Source of the DNA: Desmodesmus armatus
Lineage: Eukaryota; Chlorophyta; Chlorophyceae; Sphaeropleales; Scenedesmaceae
Assembly: GCA_007449985.2 (NCBI GenBank)
Contig: VIIQ02000134.1
Location: 62,001 to 126,000 of the forward strand
Direction of reading: 5' to 3'
DNA: 64,000 bases
Shown here: in pieces, positions 58,921 to 64,000 of the stretch
How the letters are laid out: each line of letters starts with the position of its first letter
Numbering within the stretch: position 1 is the stretch's first letter
The notes under the pieces: model-generated
What the model saw: the letters and a program-made list of their open reading frames with translations, nothing else
Database searches by the model: none
What the model was told of the DNA's origin: nothing
Made by a program: the position numbers and the translations under genes

Positions 58921-61039
58921 ATGGCCAACAGGTCCCCCCTAAAGCACAGGGCATGGGAGGACCTCAGGAAAGCGGTAGGCACCCCCATGGACCGTACGCA
59001 CAGGCTGCTCTAGTGCACTTCCGGTTGCACCACCAGCCAATCATATCTGCCACCTGTGCAGGCCCGCAAGCTAGAAGGGGAGCTTGATGTCAAGCTGGCA
59101 TCATATGCAAAGCTGTGCTCGGGCTTTGATGCCAACCCAGGACCTGCTACTGAGCAGGTGCGATGAGCACAACAGCTTGTAGACCACCTGGCATAACCTC
59201 TTCACCATCTACTGGCTGCATCTGCATGTACCTCTACAACATTTCTTTAGGCCTCATGCAAGATTTCTCGGTGGACTTGCTCACCGGTCTCAATCAGGCA
59301 AACATACCTGGTGTTCGTTGCACTGCACTTCATGTTCTTGTGGTGTGGTGCTTTGCTGCAGCTTGCCAAGACCAAGGCGTCAGACATTGAGTCCCTCCTG
59401 CAGCAGCTGTCTGACATCAACCATGACATGAGCGGGGTGATTGCAGGGGCAGGCGACGCGCGCAGCCACACACTAGCACGGCACAGAGATATTCTCACAG
59501 ACCTCACACAAGTGGGTGCTGGGCTGTACGGGGCACAGCTGCTGGCTGGTGGGTGGGCAGCACGGTGGGCAGAGGGAGTGAAGAACAGCGCAGTGCAGTG
59601 TAGTGACAGGCTCTTGGCAGGCAGGCAGCAGTGATGGGCTTCTGACAGGCAGGCGACTTGGAGTGGGAGCAGCTGGCAGTGCCCTACACCCTCATGGTTC
59701 GCTCCAGACCCTGGCTACATGTGCGTGAGTTCGACCGGGTCGAGCAGTGCCCGCCTCGCTGTTGTGTGCGTGCTGTTACTGCGTGCCACAGGAGTTCAGG
59801 CGGTTGGACTCCCAGCTTGGTGCAGCGCGGGACCGGGCTGAATTGCTCGCAGGTGGCGCAGACACTCTACCGCTGCTGAGCGTGCAGGTCCAGTCGGGCA
59901 CGGGTGCGCTGCTGCGCGAGCGTGCGACACTGAACACATCCACCAACTATGTGAGTGCCGAATACATCTTTGTTAGCATGCGGGGTGGAGATCTGGGCGG
60001 GCCTGAACCTGCTCCCTTGTCAGGTTAGTTTGCAGCCGTTTGGTTGGATTGCTCTCCACAAACCAAGTTTGGATGGTGATTCATTGCCTGGATGCAATTC
60101 CTGTGTCTACACAAGCTGGACTGCAGTCTGCCCTTGCTATGGCTGGGCACTGTGCCCAGGCTTTGCCTCTAATTGCTTGGCACCACGTTCCAAATTTTTT
60201 TCTACTGGTCATGTTGCAGACTGGTTGGCAGTCGGACCAGCACAACACTGGTTGATAAAGGGTTTGCTGTGTGCGCAAAGCATGCTGAGGAGCTGAGGCG
60301 TACACTTGCCCCGTTGATGATAGTGTTGGGTCGGCAGCGCATGCCGTCATGGGTCACTGTGTGAAGTCTGTGCGGGCATGAAGTGTGTGCTGGAAGAAGC
60401 TTCCCTGATTTGTTCAGCCCCGCCGGTGTCCTCCTGCTCGTGTGCCTTGTGCTGGCCCTGCATGCTGGTGCAGGTGGATGACATGCTTGCGCAGGCGCAG
60501 TCGGTCTCACGCAGCCTCCTGGAGCAGCGGCGCATCTTCAGCAACGTGCAGGACAAGCTGGCCACTGTGGGGGAGCGCTTCCCCGTAATCAACGGGCTGC
60601 TTAACGCCGTCCGGCGGAAAAAGTCAAAGGTGCGGGAGTGAAATGTGTGGGGACGCTCATCGCACCCTGGGCAGTCGACAGCAGCGGCTTTCATGGCAGG
60701 CTGGCAGGGCACAGCAGCATGAGGTGTGGGCGTGTAAGCAGACGGGCGTCAAAGAGGGCATCTGCGCTAGCGAGCTGTGGTGGCAACCTGCCGAGGAAGT
60801 ACCTCTTGAGTGATGGTTGCTGGTGTGAGAAGCCGTGCTTGTGCTGGAGGCAGTGGGGCAGTGTGCAGTAGCGACAGCGCCCATGCAGTACAACATGTGC
60901 ATGTTACAGAGGGGTGGGCTAGAGTTCAAAAGTGTCTGCTTATCTGCTGCTGCCGCCTCTGCAGGATACGTTGGTGCTGTCTGGAGTCATTGCCTCCTGT
61001 ATCGTATTCACACTTATTTACATCCTATCGAAGTGGTGA
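58921..61039 (+). CDS. GOSR1: Golgi Qb-SNARE GOSR1/GOS12 (GS28)
   Basis: GOSR1 acts in ER-Golgi and intra-Golgi vesicle fusion. Six exons, all phase 0, give 229 residues: 58921-58974, 59062-59157, 59362-59511, 59792-59950, 60474-60629 and 60965-61039. The N-terminal helices include WEDLRKAARKLEGELDVKLA and YAKLCSG. The LAKTKASDIESLLQQLSDIN helix follows. The SNARE motif spans about 138-195 (LLRERATLNTSTNYVDDMLA, SLLEQRRIFSNVQDKLATVG, ERFPVINGLLNAVRRKKSK), with the expected Gln in the LEQRRIF region. One C-terminal membrane anchor (LVLSGVIASCIVFTLIYIL, ending SKW) completes a tail-anchored topology. Length is slightly below the usual 235-250. Intron 4 carries a copy of the dispersed repeat. 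Confidence 0.96.
60096..60115 (+). repeat. Copy of dispersed CTGTGTCTACAC repeat
   Basis: ATTCCTGTGTCTACACAAGC, preceded by ATTGCCTGGATGCA, matches the two best copies near 423 and 23142. Confidence 0.75.
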
Positions 61040-62643
61040 ACCAGGCAGCAGCAGGTGCAGCAGTTCCTGGGCTTTCATTCCCAGCCATCTGGTGACAGGG
61101 ACAGTTGGAAGAAGGTTGAGACTGCTACTCACAGGGCAGCAGCAGGTGTGGTTTTTCCATGCAGTGCACGCTCGCCTTTGCGCCCGGTTGTCCTGCGTCA
61201 GTCTAGCAAGCATCCGCGATGACTTCTGAAAATCAGAGTTGATTTGCAATGGTCGTGCAACAGCTTGACTTACCGGTCAGCACAGCAGGCGTTTGGCACC
61301 CTGGCAGGCATGTGTGCAGCAGTTGTGTTGTTGCCGTGTGTCAGCCGGGGGGGGGGGGGTGATGTGGCAGGTACTGGCCAGTCTCAGCGTTTCAGTCGGG
61401 CCAGCTTGCACATGCAGCAGACCAAGTTGAGAGAGCACCATCAGGCTTGTGTCAGCCTGGCAGGCTGCTTGCAGACGGTCAAAGGCTGCACTTGCGGGGT
61501 AGTCAGTAGCCCCGCCCCTGCATGCATGCAGCAGCAGGCGCACTGGGCTGAGGGCGTGCTGCACTGAGCCGAGAGCATGCTGAACTGGCCCGAGTGCATG
61601 CTTGCTGCCAGTGCAGTACATGCAAGGGTGTGCAGATGGCACATGCTGGCTGCTGTTCCACTGGTAGTGTGAATATCGATGTGTGGGTTCCACTCCCACG
61701 CTTTTTGGTCCGGGCACTGGGCACCTCCTGGTATAGGGGTGTTGGGCGATCTCATTGGTGTGAGGCTTTGCCTCGGGCCCCCGGCAGTTGGGTTCGCCTG
61801 TTGCTGTGTGTGTGGCCAGCCGGTGGGATTACGCTCCTGGTAAACCCCAAAAAAATATCGATATACTTAGCTGGGTAAGGCCACGGTGGGCAGCATGGCT
61901 TATTGCAGGATGCACTTGGCCCACGGTTTGGCCGGGGTGTGATGTGGGTGCATCTGCAGTGACTGGCCATATGCATCTGCAGCCCATGGCTGCATGCAAG
62001 GCAACTAGCGTGACGTGGGTTATCCTTGGAAGCTGTTCGGGCTGCCTTTGCAGTTGTTGCTCTGCATGGTGCATCGGACCTCTGATGCTATCGAATATAC
62101 AACCTTCGACAAGGTCCGCATGAGCGCAACAGCTGTACAACAGCTGTACGGCACTCGACACTGCAGGTGGGGTGATGCCACCGTCATAAAACTCCACCCT
62201 GCTCGTCCAGCGCCCCTTCAGGCCCCTCATGCGTGTTTTGCCGACATTTGGTGAGTTGGCATCATTTCAGAACGCGCCCAGGGACGCACATGTTGACTGA
62301 CGACAGATCACAACCTTGGACAGACCAATGGTACGGCCTCAGATGCCGCATGTTCACAACAACACGTAAGCGTACCAACGGCGCATCTGAGGAATCAAAT
62401 CGCCAAGCCTGGTTGATGCAGGGGGGAGGTTTTGTTGAGTCAGATCGTCGTGTGCGTGCAACTGCGTTCAGAACTGGCAGGGGCGAGAGTATACAACTTG
62501 GAGATACATCCGAATTGCCTCTAGTCTTATTGGACCATCAGTGCATCAGTCCATCCCAAATCCATTTTCGAGAGCTGAGCTGTGCACGAACCTGCACCAG
62601 CAACCTTCGGCATGTGAGCATGTGATGATACCTTGCTCGTGCA
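61040..62643. other. Gap between GOSR1 and the DEP-domain gene
   Basis: The stretch holds the GOSR1 3'UTR and the DEP gene promoter. No TGTAA was found within 300 nt of the GOSR1 stop. A short array around 61545-61600 repeats CTGA-CCGAG-GCATGCT. A plus frame at 62233-62625 (130 codons) has no recognisable domain and stops before the DEP ATG. Confidence 0.45.
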
Positions 62644-63735
62644 ATGCTGTCAGCTGCCAACGTGGTCGCTGCGATGCAGCAAGCAGAAGCTGGGCCCTCG
62701 TCAGCAGCTGAGAGAGTCTCTAATGGCAGCACACAGCAGCAAGCGCAGCATGTGCAGGATGAGCTCCGCTCGGCTGCTCTCAGGATGAGGCTTGAACTGC
62801 CTCTGAAGGAAAGGTGTGTCCTGGTTGAGCAGCAAGGCTCTGGCCACCTTGCAGTCCAGCTGTGGCATGTACCAACTACTTAATCGGCAACAATGTTCAC
62901 TGTGTCTGCAGGACGATACACTTGCAAACGTTCAAATTTACCTTCACAGGGCAGCAGGCAGTGGATTTTTTGCAGCAGCAGGGCATGGCTGGCAATCAGG
63001 ATGTTGCAGTGGACTTATGCCAGCGCATGCTGTCCCGGGGGCTGTTCAAGAGCATCTACCACAGGGAGGTGTTCCTGCCCGACGGGGAGGTGTACCGCTT
63101 CTCAAGCTCCTTCCCAGACAGCAGCAAGCAGAAGGGCAGGTGGGCCACCAGCACATGCTGAACATTACGACATCAGCATCTCAGCCTGGCAATTCATACA
63201 TCAGCAGTGGGACCTGTCTCATGCAGAAGCTGTCAACGCGACTGCAACGCTTCCAAGTGTCCGAGCTTCCTTCGCCTTGGATAAGGGTACGGGCAAACTT
63301 TGAAAGAGTGCATGCTGCGTATGCCCTCCCTGCTGCAGGATCCCGGGCAGCATCACCTCCACAGGGCTGTACAAGGAGATTGCCAAGATCGGCAAGACAG
63401 CTGCCCAGCCATTCAAAAACATCCAGTTGTCGCTGAACGACACATTCACCAGCCTCGGCAGCCTTTCCATGCCGGCAGCAACAAAGCCGGGCCAGCTGGT
63501 CAGCAGCCTAGGTGGCAGCAGGCCTCGCAGCAGCGGCAGTGGCGCAGGCAGGGTGCTGTCCCGCCGCTCTCAGACACAGAAGCTGCACCACATGTACTCT
63601 GACAGCGTGCATGGCTTGTCGGAGAGTGCCAGCAGCTTGGCAGCGCTGGTGAACAGCATGGACGCGCTGCAGGGCAGCATCAAGGAGAGCACCAGCCTGC
63701 TGAGGCTGGACCTGCAGCAGCACACGGCACTGCTG
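62644..63735 (+). CDS. DEP-domain protein, C-terminal part beyond the window
   Basis: Three exons join in phase: 62644-62813, 62912-63139 and 63339-63735; the last ends at a GTGGGT donor, so the gene continues past the right edge. After a Gln/Ser/Ala-rich start, residues about 52-130 form a DEP-like domain: RTIHLQTFKFTFTGQQAVDF, LQQQGMAGNQDVAVDLCQRM, LSRGLFKSIYHREVFLPDGE, VYRFSS. DEP domains bind membranes or G-protein partners. Next come a Ser/Gly-rich part (LGSLSMPAATKPGQ, SRPRSSGSGAG) and a likely coiled coil (LSESASSLAALVNSMDALQG, KESTSLLRLDL). I do not recognise the full-length family. The ATG was chosen because the frame gives a continuous Met start close to the domain; an upstream exon is possible. 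Confidence 0.78.
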
Positions 63736-64000
63736 GTGGGTGGTACTTTGACAAGCTCGGTACCATTTGTTTATTGTTTGGTTGGTGGTTGATTTGAGGG
63801 AAAGTTGGCGGCAGCAGTGGGAGAGCAGCTCAACTGCAGCAGCCATATTTCTGTGCCGCCGCTCACATAATGCGCATCGTGCACCACAGCGAGGTGTGTC
63901 CGGAAAGCACCCAGCCACGCCGTATGCATACGGCATGGGCGCACGCCGCTGCGCCACAACCAAGCATATTGATGACAAGACGGCTCAGTGGTTGTGTGCT

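Overview
The window is nuclear DNA of a green alga, most likely a chlorophycean (Chlamydomonadales-type) species. The signs are intron-dense genes with strict GT-AG junctions, exons rich in CAG/GCN runs (poly-Gln, poly-Ala), long C/G mononucleotide tracts and CA microsatellites. There are also TGTAA-type poly(A) motifs after two genes, and a gene set that includes plastid chaperonin Cpn60-beta, a Toc64-like import receptor and a plant-type MYB. I cannot name the genus. No prokaryotic operons, tRNA, rRNA or CRISPR were seen.

Layout, left to right. A Toc64-like amidase-fold protein lies on the minus strand and its C-terminus runs off the left edge (236-2799). The splicing factor RBM39/CAPER follows (minus, 4132-8587), then a 7.2-kb gene-poor stretch with palindromes and short repeats. 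SF3B4 (SAP49 of U2 snRNP; minus, 15812-20055) and a mitochondrion-type malic enzyme (minus, 22254-29779) come next. Plastid chaperonin Cpn60-beta (minus, 30589-36624) is head-to-head, 349 bp apart, with a plus-strand gene for a UIM plus EF-hand-like nuclear-type protein (36974-39443). A very large R2R3-MYB (plus, 40294-46684) follows, then 6.1 kb without a recognisable gene. An unrecognised plastid-targeted protein with one C-terminal membrane helix (minus, 52755-58418) is head-to-head with the Golgi Qb-SNARE GOSR1/GOS12 (plus, 58921-61039). A DEP-domain protein (plus, from 62644) leaves the right edge. Exon models were built by hand from splice motifs and checked for phase continuity. They add up to whole codons in every complete gene, once three single-base deletions are allowed for.

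The most unusual feature is a recurrent pattern I call exon-edge echoes. Many introns carry several decayed tandem copies of the exon boundary next to them, 20-100 nt of exon end plus the splice site. They occur in at least seven junctions of Cpn60-beta, malic enzyme and the unrecognised plastid gene, and also in SF3B4, the MYB gene (around its stop codon as well) and probably Toc64. The clearest case is a 104-bp array in Cpn60-beta that repeats the same splice donor five times. Other points of interest are a long near-perfect foldback in a MYB intron, an orphan GH18 chitobiase last exon inside another gene's intron, and a dispersed repeat ending in CTGTGTCTACACAC.

The genes are unrelated housekeeping functions (splicing, plastid protein import and folding, carbon metabolism, Golgi transport, transcription) and do not form one pathway. 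Two splicing factors happen to be neighbours. The three one-base deletions (near 24004, 33360 and 52874) fall in otherwise intact conserved exons and look more like consensus errors of a long-read assembly than real mutations.
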